Origin: an uncultured Prevotella sp.
GTDB taxonomy: Bacteria > Bacteroidota > Bacteroidia > Bacteroidales > Bacteroidaceae
Direction: 5' to 3'
Length of the DNA stretch: 33,918 nt
Assembly (NCBI GenBank): GCA_945637645.1
Contig: CALZDK010000002.1
Span: 1-33,918 of the forward strand
Below the pieces are notes generated by a model. The model was not told the origin of the DNA. It saw only the letters and a program-made list of their open reading frames with translations, and ran no database searches. Positions within the stretch are counted from its first letter, which is position 1, and each line of letters starts with the position of its first letter. This document shows positions 15,751 through 24,872 of the stretch, piece after piece. Both the position numbers and the translations under genes were made by a program.

Positions 15751-17532
15751 TCAGTCGAGTCTCAACACGGCGAGGAATGCCTTCTGCGGCACTTCCACAT
15801 TGCCAATCTGCTTCATTCTCTTCTTACCTTTCTTCTGTTTCTCAAGCAGTTTTCGCTTGCGGCTTACGTCGCCACCATAGCATTTAGCCGTCACGTCCTT
15901 ACGCACGCACTTTATTGTCTCACGGGCGATAATCTTGGCTCCTATGGCTGCCTGAATGGCAATGTCGAACTGCTGTCGTGGTATCAGTTCCTTGAGTTTC
16001 TCACACATTCTTCTGCCAAAGGTCACGGCATTGTCCTGATGTGTCAGTGTGGAAAGTGCATCCACGGGCTCTCCGTTGAGGAGAATGTCGAGCTTTGCAA
16101 GTTTTGACGGGCGGAAGCAGTCGATATGGTAGTCGAACGATGCGTAGCCTTTCGAGATGCTCTTCAGCTTGTCGTAGAAGTCGATTACTATCTCGCCCAA
16201 TGGAATCATGAAATGCAACTCCACACGGTTTCCGCTCACGTATTGCTGGTCAATAAGTTCTCCACGCTTGTCGAGGCATAGAGTCATTATGGGACCAATG
16301 TAGTCGGCAGCCGTTATAATAGTCGCCCTGATATAAGGCTCTTCTATATGGTCTATGAGTGTTTGTTCTGGCAATCCCGACGGATTGTGCACCTCCTTCA
16401 CGTTGCCCTGCTTGTCGTAGCACATATATGACACATTAGGCACGGTGGTTATAACGTCCATGTTAAACTCCCTGTCGAGTCGTTCCTGCACAATCTCCAT
16501 GTGCAGAAGTCCGAGGAATCCGCAACGGAATCCAAAGCCAAGAGCTATTGACGACTCCGGTGAGAAAGTCAGCGAAGCGTCGTTGAGCTGCAGTTTCTCA
16601 AGTGAAGCACGTAGATTCTCGTATTCCGAGGGATCAATGGGATAGACACCTGCAAATACCATCGGTTTCACTTCCTGGAAGCCTGAGATTGCGGTTGTGC
16701 ATGGTCGTGACACATGAGTGATGGTGTCTCCCACCTTCACCTCCTTGCTGTCCTTTATACCGCTTATTATATATCCCACATTTCCTGTAGAGAGTTCTTT
16801 GCGTGGAATCATGTCCATCTTCAGCACTCCAACCTCGTCGGCTACATACTCCATTCCTGTGTTGAAGAACTTAACTTTGTCGCCTTGGCGTATGGTACCG
16901 TTCTCTATTTTGAAATAAGCTATGATGCCACGGAAAGAGTTGAATACCGAGTCAAAAATCAGTGCCTGCAGAGGCTCTTCCTTGCTTCCCTCAGGATGCG
17001 GTATTCTCTCCACCACGGCATTGAGAATGTCCTCAACACCCTCTCCGGTCTTGCCGCTTGCACGTATTATTTCACTTCTGTCGCAACCTATAAGGTCTAT
17101 TATCTCGTCCTCAACCTCGTCGGGCATTGCACTTGGCATGTCAATCTTGTTGATGACAGGAATAATCTCCAGGTTATGGTCAATAGCCATATATAGGTTT
17201 GATATTGTCTGTGCCTGAACGCCTTGTGTAGCGTCAACCACGAGCAGCGCTCCCTCACAAGCAGCAATGCTTCGCGACACCTCGTAGGAGAAATCGACGT
17301 GTCCCGGAGTGTCAATCAAGTTCAATGTATATGTTTTCCCTTCTCGGGCATATTCCATTTGTATTGCGTGACTCTTTATCGTAATACCCCTTTCGCGTTC
17401 AAGGTCCATGTCATCAAGCATCTGTCCTTCAGTAACCTGAATGGTATTTGTGTACTCCAACAGACGGTCGGCGAGTGTTGACTTGCCATGGTCAATGTGG
17501 GCTATGATACAAAAGTTTCTAATATTCTCCAT
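15751..17532 (-). CDS. lepA: Elongation factor 4 (ribosome back-translocase LepA)
   Basis: A 593-residue translational GTPase that acts on stalled or mistranslocated ribosomes. The GTPase domain has G1 AHIDHGKST (11-19), G2 within RERGITI (about 46-52), G3 DTPGH (74-78) and G4 NKID (128-131). Beta-barrel domain II, the EF-G-like domains III and V and the LepA-specific C-terminal domain follow; the last includes [22 protein letters not shown] near residue 550. Length and order are standard. It has its own promoter and is divergent from a small lipoprotein gene. Confidence 0.97.
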   Translation of the reverse strand: MENIRNFCIIAHIDHGKSTLADRLLEYTNTIQVTEGQMLDDMDLERERGITIKSHAIQMEYAREGKTYTLNLIDTPGHVDFSYEVSRSIAACEGALLVVDATQGVQAQTISNLYMAIDHNLEIIPVINKIDMPSAMPDEVEDEIIDLIGCDRSEIIRASGKTGEGVEDILNAVVERIPHPEGSKEEPLQALIFDSVFNSFRGIIAYFKIENGTIRQGDKVKFFNTGMEYVADEVGVLKMDMIPRKELSTGNVGYIISGIKDSKEVKVGDTITHVSRPCTTAISGFQEVKPMVFAGVYPIDPSEYENLRASLEKLQLNDASLTFSPESSIALGFGFRCGFLGLLHMEIVQERLDREFNMDVITTVPNVSYMCYDKQGNVKEVHNPSGLPEQTLIDHIEEPYIRATIITAADYIGPIMTLCLDKRGELIDQQYVSGNRVELHFMIPLGEIVIDFYDKLKSISKGYASFDYHIDCFRPSKLAKLDILLNGEPVDALSTLTHQDNAVTFGRRMCEKLKELIPRQQFDIAIQAAIGAKIIARETIKCVRKDVTAKCYGGDVSRKRKLLEKQKKGKKRMKQIGNVEVPQKAFLAVLRLD

Positions 17533-17554
17533 TATATGTGTCTCTTTGGGAGTG

Positions 17555-17585
17555 CAAAATTAGTGTAATTTGCCCATATTTCAAA
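17555..17585 (-). promoter_or_regulatory. lepA promoter
   Basis: On the minus strand TTTG (plus 17582-17585) and TAATTTTG (plus 17555-17562) are 19 bp apart, a full match to the Bacteroidetes pattern, 22 bp before the lepA start. Confidence 0.75.
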
Positions 17586-17687
17586 ATTTTTTCTACTATA
17601 TTTTTGTTAAGAAACTATGTATTTGCATTAATTACTAAGTTAAAAATGCTTAAATAGACAGAAACATGGCTTTTCCACCTTATTTTC

Positions 17688-17706
17688 TTGTCATATATCA
17701 TGTCAA
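17688..17706. promoter_or_regulatory. Imperfect palindrome upstream of the lipoprotein promoter
   Basis: TTGTCAT and ATGTCAA are 7-bp arms matching at six positions around a 5-bp centre. They end five bases before the -33 box at 17712. The location suits a regulator site, but no regulator can be named. Confidence 0.3.
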
Positions 17707-17711
17707 TAAAG

Positions 17712-17742
17712 TTTGAAATATCAAAAATATGGAGTAATTTTG
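17712..17742 (+). promoter_or_regulatory. Promoter of the small lipoprotein gene
   Basis: TTTG (17712-17715) and TAATTTTG (17735-17742) are separated by 19 bp, a full consensus match. The start codon is 36 bp beyond the -7 box. Confidence 0.75.
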
Positions 17743-17778
17743 CAGCGAAAATTTATAGTCATTACAAGAAATTTGAAC

Positions 17779-18186
17779 ATGGGAAATCTTAGAACTTCAT
17801 TGGCAACAGTTGTTGTACTCGCTGTCATTACATTGCTTTCCGCATCGTGTCAGGAGTCGCTCGAAGAACGCTGCGCTCGCGAGTCAAGGGAATTTAACGA
17901 AAAGAAATGTCCCGCCAAGGTTGCGGAAGGCGTGATGCTGGACAGTCTTATTTTCGAGCGTGAAAACCACACTCTACATTATTATTACACCTTCAGTGGA
18001 AAGGCTGACGACCCTGAGGCGATTGAAAAACTGAATCCAAGAAAAATCCTCATCGACGAGGTAAGAAACTCCACAAGCATCAAGACCTACAAGGATGCAG
18101 GCTACAAATTCCACTACACTTACCACTCTGCCTCCAAAAACACAGCACTCGCCGACGTAGTGGTGACGGAGAAAGATTATAAGTGA
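17779..18186 (+). CDS. Small putative lipoprotein of unknown function
   Basis: A 135-residue protein. The N-terminal hydrophobic stretch VVVLAVITLLSASC ends in a lipobox-like LSASC, which predicts lipid attachment at Cys24 and anchoring in a membrane. The mature part is charged, with EERCARESREFNEKKCPAKVAEGVMLDSLIFERENHTLHYYYTFSG, which suggests a small beta-rich domain. I do not recognise a named family. The start is chosen because it lies at the right distance from a strong promoter; an upstream in-frame TTG (17713) overlaps the promoter itself and is rejected. It stands alone, between lepA (divergent) and yebC (convergent). Confidence 0.75.
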   Translation: MGNLRTSLATVVVLAVITLLSASCQESLEERCARESREFNEKKCPAKVAEGVMLDSLIFERENHTLHYYYTFSGKADDPEAIEKLNPRKILIDEVRNSTSIKTYKDAGYKFHYTYHSASKNTALADVVVTEKDYK

Positions 18187-18189
18187 GTT

Positions 18190-18265
18190 AAGAATCAAGA
18201 ATTAAGAGAAAATGTTTGGAGTCACAAGTTTATCCATTACAAATTTTCTTAATTCTTAATTCTTT
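18190..18265. repeat. Long AT-rich inverted repeat between convergent genes
   Basis: A left arm of about 24 bases (18190-18213) is nearly complementary to the right arm (18243-18265), with one mismatch and one extra base. The loop is about 29 nt. The arms are built of repeated AAGAATTAAG-like words. It lies between the lipoprotein gene (plus) and yebC (minus) and may act as a bidirectional 3'-end structure. It could also be a copy of a dispersed intergenic repeat. Confidence 0.6.
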
Positions 18266-18282
18266 GTTATTAAATTCAATTT

Positions 18283-19011
18283 CTACTCTGCCGGTTTCAT
18301 ATTGGTATAGACATTCTGCACGTCCTCATCGTCCTCCAGCAGGTCAACCATCTTGTCGATGCTCTCACGCTGCTCTGGGGTAACTTCCTTCAGGTCATTT
18401 GGAATGCGTGTGAACTCGGCTCCTGTAACCTCAAAGCCATTTCCCTCGAGATATTTCTGAATCTCGCTAAAACTTGTTGGTTCTCCATAGATGGTGATTT
18501 CGTTTGTCTCCTCGTCAACGTCATACTCATCGTCAACTCCAAGGTCGATAAGCTCCAGAATGAGGTCATCCATGTCGAGACCATCCTTCTTCTTAAAAGT
18601 GAACACACACTTATGATCGAAGAGGAACGACAGTGAACCTTGCGTTCCAAGGTTACCACTGAACTTGTTGAACACTGCACGAACGTTTGCCACTGTGCGG
18701 GTGTTGTTGTCCGTAGCGGCATCCACGAAAATAGCCACTCCATGAGGTCCATATCCCTCGTATGTCACCTCCTTGAAGTCTTTCTGGTCCTTGCCCATTG
18801 CGTTCTTTATGGCACGCTCCACATTGGAGAGTGGCATGTTCTCACGCTTTGCTGTCTGTATTACGGCACGCAAATGCGGATTATTCTCTGGGTCAGGTCC
18901 ACCTGCCTTTACTGCTATGGCAATCTGTTTGCCGATTTTTGTAAACGTGCGGGCCATGTGTCCCCATCTCTTCAGTTTCGTAGCTTTACGATATTCAAAT
19001 GCTCTTCCCAT
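18283..19011 (-). CDS. yebC: YebC/PmpR family protein
   Basis: A 242-residue member of the YebC/TACO1 family. Members have been described as DNA-binding regulators and, more recently, as factors that help ribosomes through difficult proline-containing stretches. Signatures are MGRAFEYRKATKLKRWGHMARTFTKIGKQI, KRENMPLSNVERAIKNAMGK, YEGYGPHGVAIFVDAATDNNTRT and FNKFSGNLGTQGSLSFLF. The C-terminal acidic part (VDLLEDDEDVQNVYTNM) is normal for the family. It lies 48 bp after pheT on the same strand, with no clear promoter between, so the two are likely cotranscribed. Confidence 0.95.
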   Translation of the reverse strand: MGRAFEYRKATKLKRWGHMARTFTKIGKQIAIAVKAGGPDPENNPHLRAVIQTAKRENMPLSNVERAIKNAMGKDQKDFKEVTYEGYGPHGVAIFVDAATDNNTRTVANVRAVFNKFSGNLGTQGSLSFLFDHKCVFTFKKKDGLDMDDLILELIDLGVDDEYDVDEETNEITIYGEPTSFSEIQKYLEGNGFEVTGAEFTRIPNDLKEVTPEQRESIDKMVDLLEDDEDVQNVYTNMKPAE

Positions 19012-19059
19012 TGGATTATATTTTTAAATCTTAAATTTTTGACTTAATAAATCTTCCTC

Positions 19060-21522
19060 CTATCTCAGTTCTGCTCCCAACTTGCTCTTGAGGTTTGTAG
19101 TGAGTTTCGACATAATAGCCTCTATCTGTTTGTCGTTGAGAGTCTTTGTCTCGTCCTGGAGAATGAAGTTCACTGCATAGCTCTTCTTGCCTGAAGGCAG
19201 GTTCTTGCCCTCATACACGTCAAAAAGTTCAACGCTCTTTAGCAGTTTCTTCTCTGTTTGTCGTGCTATCTGCTCTATCTCGGCAAACTCCACTTTCTCG
19301 TCAACCAGCAAGGCGAGGTCGCGGCTCACGGCGGGATATTTGCTTATCTCACTGTAGAGCACCTCGTTCTTGCGCACTGCCTTCATCAGTGCCGACCAGT
19401 TGAGCTCCGCGTAATAAACATCTCGGTCAATATCGGCAACCTTCAGCACCTTCTTCGACAGTATTCCCATCTCAAGGAGTTGCTTTCCTCCACGATTCTC
19501 CACTGTGATTCCTGCCATGAAAATGTCGTTCTGGCTCTTCTTGCGCACTGTGGCACCCTGATTAAGGCCTATGCGGCTGAGGATATTCTCAACGTAAGCC
19601 TCAAGCTCATAGAATGAGCTGTCCTCGTCGGGATGAGCCCATGATCCTTCCACGCGCTTTCCCGTAAGCCAGAGTCCCAGGTGATATTGCTCATTATATG
19701 CTGCCATCGGGTTCTCGTCGTTCTTCTTCTCTGGATCGAAATGATAGACATTACCAAACTCGAAGAAACGGAGATTGCCGTTCTTGCGCTTAGCATTGTG
19801 CTCTATGCTCTCCAAACCTCCGAAGAGCAGTGTCTGTCGCATCACGCTGAGGTCGGAGCTGAGCGGATTCATTATCTTTACCGAATTTTCTGCAGGCCAA
19901 GCGTTGCGGTTGTCGTAGTAAGCACCACGGGTGAGTGAGTTGTTGAGTATCTCGTTGAAACCGCTTCCCACAAGCTGCTCACCAACGATGTTGGCAAGTT
20001 TGTGCTTCTTGTCTTCCTCGCCTTTTATCACGAGGCAGCTCTTCAGCTGTGTTGGAATCTCTATGTTGTTGTAGCCATAGATGCGGAGTATGTCCTCAAC
20101 CACGTCGCAGGGACGCTGCACATCAACCCTGTATGCAGGCACTTCGATGTCGAGTCCGTTGCTGTCCTCGGAGGTGATGGTCATCTCCAACGACTTGCAG
20201 ATGTTCTTTATTGTCTCATGTTCCAGATTCTTACCTATGAGGTTGTCCACATAGTCGTATTCAAGGCGCACCTTAACATTCTCTATAGGTTTCGGATAAA
20301 CGTCACAAATCTCCATTGCCACCTTTCCGCCAGCCAACTCCTTGCAAAGTATTGCAGCCTGCTTAAGGGCATAGATGGTGGCATTAGGGTCAACGCCACG
20401 CTCGAATCGGAACGACGAGTCGGTACTCAATCCATGACGGCGGGCGCTCTTGCGTATCCATGTGGGATGGAAATAAGCACTCTCCAACACCACGTCGCGA
20501 GTGGTCTCATAGGTGCCGCTACCCTTGCCACCAAAAATTCCTGCTATACACATGGGTTCCTCGGCATTGCAGATACTGAGGTCGTGTGTGCCGAGGGTAT
20601 GTTCAACACCGTCGAGTGTCACGAACTTAGTGCCTTCCGGCTGGGTGCGCACCACAATCTTGTGGCCCTTCACCATGTCAGCGTCAAAACAGTGCATTGG
20701 TTGACCGTAAGCCATCATCACATAGTTAGTGATATCCACTATATTATTAATAGGTCTTAGACCAATCACTCTCAGTTTGTTCTTCAGCCATTCAGGACTT
20801 TCCTTCACGTCGCAGTCCTTTACGCTCACACAGGCATAGCGCAGGCAAGCCTCGTTGTTTTCGATCTCCACCTCTATGGGCAGGTTGTTGTTGTCAACGG
20901 CAAATGCGCTACAGTCTGGGCGGTGAAGACTTGTCTCGTAGCCATTCTGAACGAGCCAAGCATAGAGGTCTCTCGCAACTCCCCAGTGCGACAATGCGTC
21001 GGCACGGTTAGCCGTGATGTCAACCTCTATGAGCCAGTCGCTCTCCAAATTGTAGTATTCAGCGGCAGGCTGTCCCACGGGGGCATCCTCAGGCAGTACG
21101 ATTATTCCATCGTGGCTTGTACCAATGCCTATCTCGTCCTCAGCACAAATCATTCCGCAACTCTCTACGCCACGCAGTTTGGATTTCTTTATCACAAACT
21201 CCTTGTCTCCGTCGTAGAGCACGCATCCCAAATCGGCAACTATCACCTTTTGTCCTGCTGTCACATTTGGTGCTCCACATACGATTTGTGAAGGATTTTC
21301 ATGTCCCAAATCCACTGTTGTCACATGGAGGTGGTCAGAGTTGGGGTGCATCTCGCATGTAAGCACCTTACCTACATACAGTCCCTTCAGACCGCCTTTG
21401 ACACTTTGCACTTCCTCAAGTGCGCCGACTTCAAGTCCTGTAGAAGTCAGTGCATCACATACCTCCTGTGGTGTAAGGTCGAAATCAACGTATTCTTTCA
21501 ACCATTTGTATGAAATATTCAT
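19060..21522 (-). CDS. pheT: Phenylalanine-tRNA ligase beta subunit
   Basis: An 820-residue beta chain of the alpha2-beta2 enzyme that charges tRNA-Phe. The N-terminus MNISYKWLKEYVDFDLTPQEV is typical. The order is: an OB-fold tRNA-binding domain (about 40-155, with HPNSDHLHVTTVDLG), the B3/B4 editing region (about 210-380), B5 (about 405-480), the catalytic-like core and the anticodon-binding FDX-ACB domain (about 725-820, starting SKYPAVSRDLALLVDE). Length is standard. pheS is not in this window. Its promoter is clear, and yebC follows it. Confidence 0.97.
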   Translation of the reverse strand: MNISYKWLKEYVDFDLTPQEVCDALTSTGLEVGALEEVQSVKGGLKGLYVGKVLTCEMHPNSDHLHVTTVDLGHENPSQIVCGAPNVTAGQKVIVADLGCVLYDGDKEFVIKKSKLRGVESCGMICAEDEIGIGTSHDGIIVLPEDAPVGQPAAEYYNLESDWLIEVDITANRADALSHWGVARDLYAWLVQNGYETSLHRPDCSAFAVDNNNLPIEVEIENNEACLRYACVSVKDCDVKESPEWLKNKLRVIGLRPINNIVDITNYVMMAYGQPMHCFDADMVKGHKIVVRTQPEGTKFVTLDGVEHTLGTHDLSICNAEEPMCIAGIFGGKGSGTYETTRDVVLESAYFHPTWIRKSARRHGLSTDSSFRFERGVDPNATIYALKQAAILCKELAGGKVAMEICDVYPKPIENVKVRLEYDYVDNLIGKNLEHETIKNICKSLEMTITSEDSNGLDIEVPAYRVDVQRPCDVVEDILRIYGYNNIEIPTQLKSCLVIKGEEDKKHKLANIVGEQLVGSGFNEILNNSLTRGAYYDNRNAWPAENSVKIMNPLSSDLSVMRQTLLFGGLESIEHNAKRKNGNLRFFEFGNVYHFDPEKKNDENPMAAYNEQYHLGLWLTGKRVEGSWAHPDEDSSFYELEAYVENILSRIGLNQGATVRKKSQNDIFMAGITVENRGGKQLLEMGILSKKVLKVADIDRDVYYAELNWSALMKAVRKNEVLYSEISKYPAVSRDLALLVDEKVEFAEIEQIARQTEKKLLKSVELFDVYEGKNLPSGKKSYAVNFILQDETKTLNDKQIEAIMSKLTTNLKSKLGAELR

Positions 21523-21555
21523 TATTTTATGATTTTATGTCTTCAAAATTCGGCG

Positions 21556-21587
21556 CAAAAATAATAAAATTTCGCCATTTATGCAAA
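21556..21587 (-). promoter_or_regulatory. pheT promoter
   Basis: On the minus strand TTTG (plus 21584-21587) is 20 bp from TATTTTTG (plus 21556-21563). The -7 box lies 33 bp before the start. No T-box-like or leader-peptide structure was found in the short leader. Confidence 0.75.
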
Positions 21588-21645
21588 TTTTTTAGTAGCT
21601 TTCTTGCTATTCTTCCACAGGAAAGACAAAAAAAGGGAGAAAGGC

Positions 21646-21676
21646 TTGGAGGTTTGGAAAATAATATGTAACTTTG
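21646..21676 (+). promoter_or_regulatory. Promoter of the GT2-glf unit
   Basis: TTG (21646-21648) is 20 bp from TAACTTTG (21669-21676), a perfect -7 box, 25 bp before the GT2 start. Confidence 0.7.
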
Positions 21677-21701
21677 CCGCAAACAATCCAACAAGAATAC
21701 T

Positions 21702-22550
21702 ATGGCATGGTATAAGAAATATCTATCAATATATGAGAAGCCTTTCAAGGAGGTACCCGACGGCATCATTGCAGATATACGCGGCAAGCTCAGCTCCATG
21801 CAGAGCGACGAGCCTTTGGTGTCGGTGGTAGTCATTGCCTACAACGAGGCAAAGCGCCTTTCTTCCTGCCTTTGGTCGCTAAGTGACTTGAAGACATCAT
21901 ACCCGATAGAGATACTTGGTATCAACAACAGTTCTACCGACGAAACGGAGGATGTCTATAAGGCTTTCGGAATAAGATATTTCAACGAGGAACGCAAGAG
22001 TCCGGGCTTCGCACGCCAATGCGGACTCGACAACTCCCGCGGACGCTACCATTTCTTCATAGATGCCGACACATTCTATCCCCCACTCTACATCGACACC
22101 ATGATGAAAAAGCTGACAAAGCCAGGCGTTTCTTGTGTAGGATCCTTCTGGAGCTACTATCCCGACGAAAACCACTCACGCCTCGGACTTTGGTTTTTTG
22201 AGCTCATTCGCGACATATTCCTCTTCATTCAGCATTTCAAGCGTCCGGAGCTCTGCATCCGTGGCATGGTATTCGCCTTCAACGCCGATTATGCACGCAA
22301 GGAGAAGATACGCACCGACATACGCCGCGGCGAGGATGGATCGCTGGCACTCTCGCTGAAGAAATACGGACGCATAGCTTTCACACACGACAGCAAGGCT
22401 CGCCCCGTTACAGGCTATGGCACCCTTGGCAGCGGCTCGCTATTCGGCAGCCTGATCTACAGGGCGAAAATCCAGCTGAAGGGAATCAGCCGCATATTTT
22501 TCACTAAAGACAAATACGAGGACTCAGAAGAGAACCTCATTAGACAATAA
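21702..22550 (+). CDS. Glycosyltransferase family 2, next to glf
   Basis: A 282-residue GT-A enzyme. After ~35 N-terminal residues come VSVVVIAYNEAKRLSSCLWSL (about 40-60), the nucleotide site ILGINNSSTDET (about 71-82) and the metal-binding DAD (121-123). A hydrophobic stretch (LGLWFFELIRDIFLFIQHF, about 161-179) suggests membrane contact. ED in RRGEDGSLAL (about 208-217) fits the catalytic-base position. It ends 5 bp before glf, so both are cotranscribed. A role in transferring galactofuranose is a reasonable guess from this position only. Confidence 0.85.
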   Translation: MAWYKKYLSIYEKPFKEVPDGIIADIRGKLSSMQSDEPLVSVVVIAYNEAKRLSSCLWSLSDLKTSYPIEILGINNSSTDETEDVYKAFGIRYFNEERKSPGFARQCGLDNSRGRYHFFIDADTFYPPLYIDTMMKKLTKPGVSCVGSFWSYYPDENHSRLGLWFFELIRDIFLFIQHFKRPELCIRGMVFAFNADYARKEKIRTDIRRGEDGSLALSLKKYGRIAFTHDSKARPVTGYGTLGSGSLFGSLIYRAKIQLKGISRIFFTKDKYEDSEENLIRQ

Positions 22551-22555
22551 GCAAC

Positions 22556-23692
22556 ATGGAAGAAAGAAAATACGACTATCTTATTGTTGGTGCCGGACTC
22601 TACGGAGCCATGATGGCTTACAAACTGACAAAACAAGGCAAGAGATGTCTTGTTATCGACAAGCGCGACCATCTGGGAGGCAACATATATTGTGAAAACA
22701 TCGAAGGAATAAACGTACATAAATACGGTGCACACATTTTCCATACTTCGAACAAACGGGTGTGGGACTTTGTCAATTCCATCGTGCCGTTCAACCGCTA
22801 CACCAATTCGCCCCTCGCAAAATATCACGGAAAACTCTTCAATCTACCGTTCAACATGAACACCTTCGCCCGAATGTGGAACATCACCACACCCGACGAG
22901 GCACGACACATCATCGACGAGCAACGACAGGAAGTAATAGAAAAGCTGAACGGACGCGAGCCTCAGAACCTTGAAGAGCAGGCCCTCATGCTCGTGGGAA
23001 AGGACATCTACGAGACACTGATAAAGGAATACACCGAGAAGCAATGGGGACGATGCTGCACCGACCTTCCCGCCTTCATCATCAAGCGATTGCCAATTAG
23101 GTTTGTCTATGACAACAACTATTTCAACGACTCTTACCAAGGCATACCTATTGGAGGTTATAATAAACTTATTGAAGGTCTTTTAAACAGCTGTGACACA
23201 GTTGTCGGCATCGATTTCTTCAATAATAGCGACAGGCTACCATTGGCAAACACAGGAAGGTGGAAAGAGCTGGCAGACAAGCTGGTGTTTACAGGCAAGA
23301 TAGATGAATTCTATGGCTACCGATACGGAAAGCTCGACTACCGCAGCCTTCGTTTTGAGCACGACATCCACGACGTACCAAACCATCAAGGTAATGCCGT
23401 GGTAAACTACACCGACTTGGAAGTTCCATACACACGAACCATCGAGCACAAACATTTCGAGATGTTCGGCGACAAGGTATATGACATACCAAAGACTGTT
23501 GTGACCAAGGAATACCCACAGGAATGGCACGACGGACTGGAGCCATACTATCCAGTGAACGACAACAAGAACACCGTCCTCTACGCAAAATACAAAGCAT
23601 TGGCTGACCAAGAGCCAGACATCATCTTCGGTGGTCGCCTTGCCGAGTACAAATACTACGATATGGCACCTATAGTGGAAAAAATCCTCTAA
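22556..23692 (+). CDS. glf: UDP-galactopyranose mutase
   Basis: A 378-residue flavoenzyme that converts UDP-galactopyranose into UDP-galactofuranose, the donor for Galf units of surface glycans. The FAD-binding N-terminus has VGAGLYGAMMAYKL (11-24) and an acidic residue after the second strand (VIDKRDHLGGNIY). Further family segments are HKYGAHIFHTSNKRVWDFVN (about 55-74), EYTEKQWGR (about 158-166), RFVYDNNYFNDSYQGIPIGGYNKL (about 182-205) and a C-terminal PYTRTIEHKHF. Length is standard. It is the second gene of the unit that starts at 21702 and is followed by a fresh promoter. Confidence 0.97.
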   Translation: MEERKYDYLIVGAGLYGAMMAYKLTKQGKRCLVIDKRDHLGGNIYCENIEGINVHKYGAHIFHTSNKRVWDFVNSIVPFNRYTNSPLAKYHGKLFNLPFNMNTFARMWNITTPDEARHIIDEQRQEVIEKLNGREPQNLEEQALMLVGKDIYETLIKEYTEKQWGRCCTDLPAFIIKRLPIRFVYDNNYFNDSYQGIPIGGYNKLIEGLLNSCDTVVGIDFFNNSDRLPLANTGRWKELADKLVFTGKIDEFYGYRYGKLDYRSLRFEHDIHDVPNHQGNAVVNYTDLEVPYTRTIEHKHFEMFGDKVYDIPKTVVTKEYPQEWHDGLEPYYPVNDNKNTVLYAKYKALADQEPDIIFGGRLAEYKYYDMAPIVEKIL

Positions 23693-23695
23693 ACA

Positions 23696-23726
23696 TTTGG
23701 TTTTATCAATAAAACTTGTACATTTG
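23696..23726 (+). promoter_or_regulatory. Promoter between glf and the next GT2 gene
   Basis: TTTG (23696-23699) and TACATTTG (23719-23726) are 19 bp apart, a full match, starting only 4 bp after the glf stop. The transcript would start near 23733, ahead of the 20-codon ORF at 23767. Confidence 0.75.
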
Positions 23727-23766
23727 CATAGAATAACAATAATTGCTGACGTAAGAATCTGAAACA

Positions 23767-23829
23767 ATGATACATATTGCATGCTGTTCAAATGATATCA
23801 ACAAACAAGTTAAAGAACCAAACTTATGA
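23767..23829 (+). CDS. 20-codon ORF, leader peptide or remnant of a lost glycosyltransferase
   Basis: A short frame encoding MIHIACCSNDINKQVKEPNL. It lies about 40 bp beyond a strong promoter, and its stop overlaps the next gene's start as ATGA, which would couple their translation. The first ten residues recall, from memory, the beginning of GT8-type glycosyltransferases (MIHIA...SND), after which the likeness stops. It could be the stump of a deleted gene or a genuine leader peptide. It may also be a chance frame. Confidence 0.35.
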   Translation: MIHIACCSNDINKQVKEPNL

Positions 23830-24872
23830 AAGATGTATCAATAATAATTCCAATCTACAACGTAGAAAAGTATGTGGCAGAATGTATCAATTCTGTCATT
23901 AGCCAAACTTACGATCATTCGAAAATAGAATGTATCATTGTCGATGACTGCTCTCCCGACCGTTCCATGGACATTGTCAACGAGATAATAAGCAACTACA
24001 ACGGAGAAATGACATTCATTACCCAACGGCATGAGGCAAACAGAGGGCTGTCGGCAAGCAGGAATACTGGACTTGACATTGCTTCGGGAAAATTCATTTA
24101 TTTCATCGATTCCGATGACTATATCTTTGATAATACATTAGCGCTGCTGATGAAAGCCTACGGACAATATCCTGATGCGGAAATCATAACCGGCAATGCC
24201 TTTGACGAGCAACACAACTACAATCTTCTCAAGTCAAACGCTACAAAATCGTTTGAAAACACGAACCACTTGCTCTTGGGTGAAAATTGGATATTAACTG
24301 CGTGGAACAGCCTTGTAAAAAAGGAACTTATAGACAGGAGATGTCTAAGGTTTATGGAAGGAATATATTTTGAAGACAACCTCTGGAACTACAACCTTCT
24401 ACCCTATGCCTCAAAAGTGGTTACTATACCCGATGTGACATATTTCTATCGTAAGAATGAGGGGGGCATAATGCTTGCGGCAAGAAGGGAGAAAGTTGAA
24501 AAATGCTGCAAAGACTACATCACAATACTTCAAAACTTCATGGAAACGCTCGACCGCCCAGCTTTTGTAGGGAAAAGCGTAAGATCGTTCACCATGCTCA
24601 TCAATACAATAGATTATCTTATGAGCAACAAATCCCAAATTTCCAATTTCAATCATTATGAAATGGAACTAAAAAAGATAAGAAGCCAAATCTTCCACAC
24701 TATGATGAGAAAGAAAAGACCTTTCCTGGCACTGATGACACTGATGTCGTTCTATCCTCTTCTAAATCTGAGAAAAGCCCGATGGTATAGACACCATTAC
24801 AACATTATCCATACTTTCTTTTGGAAGCCTGCATTAGTGGTTGACAATATTTATAATTTTATTTCAAGATGA
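23826..24872 (+). CDS. Glycosyltransferase family 2
   Basis: A 348-residue GT-A enzyme with DVSIIIPIYNVEKYVAECINSVISQTYD at the N-terminus, the nucleotide-binding CIIVDDCSPD (about 36-45), RGLSASRNTGLDIASG (about 73-88) and the metal-binding DSDD (95-98). The C-terminal part is long and basic (MMRKKRPFLALMTLMSFYPLLNLRKARWYRHHY) with a hydrophobic patch, as in membrane-associated GT2 enzymes. Its stop overlaps the next start as ATGA (24869-24872), so it is coupled to the GT4 gene. It also overlaps the upstream 20-codon ORF in the same way. Donor and acceptor are unknown. Confidence 0.9.
   Translation: MKDVSIIIPIYNVEKYVAECINSVISQTYDHSKIECIIVDDCSPDRSMDIVNEIISNYNGEMTFITQRHEANRGLSASRNTGLDIASGKFIYFIDSDDYIFDNTLALLMKAYGQYPDAEIITGNAFDEQHNYNLLKSNATKSFENTNHLLLGENWILTAWNSLVKKELIDRRCLRFMEGIYFEDNLWNYNLLPYASKVVTIPDVTYFYRKNEGGIMLAARREKVEKCCKDYITILQNFMETLDRPAFVGKSVRSFTMLINTIDYLMSNKSQISNFNHYEMELKKIRSQIFHTMMRKKRPFLALMTLMSFYPLLNLRKARWYRHHYNIIHTFFWKPALVVDNIYNFISR

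Noticed and set aside
17713-17778. TTG start for the small lipoprotein
   Set aside because: The extension overlaps the -33/-7 promoter and would put 22 residues in front of the signal sequence.
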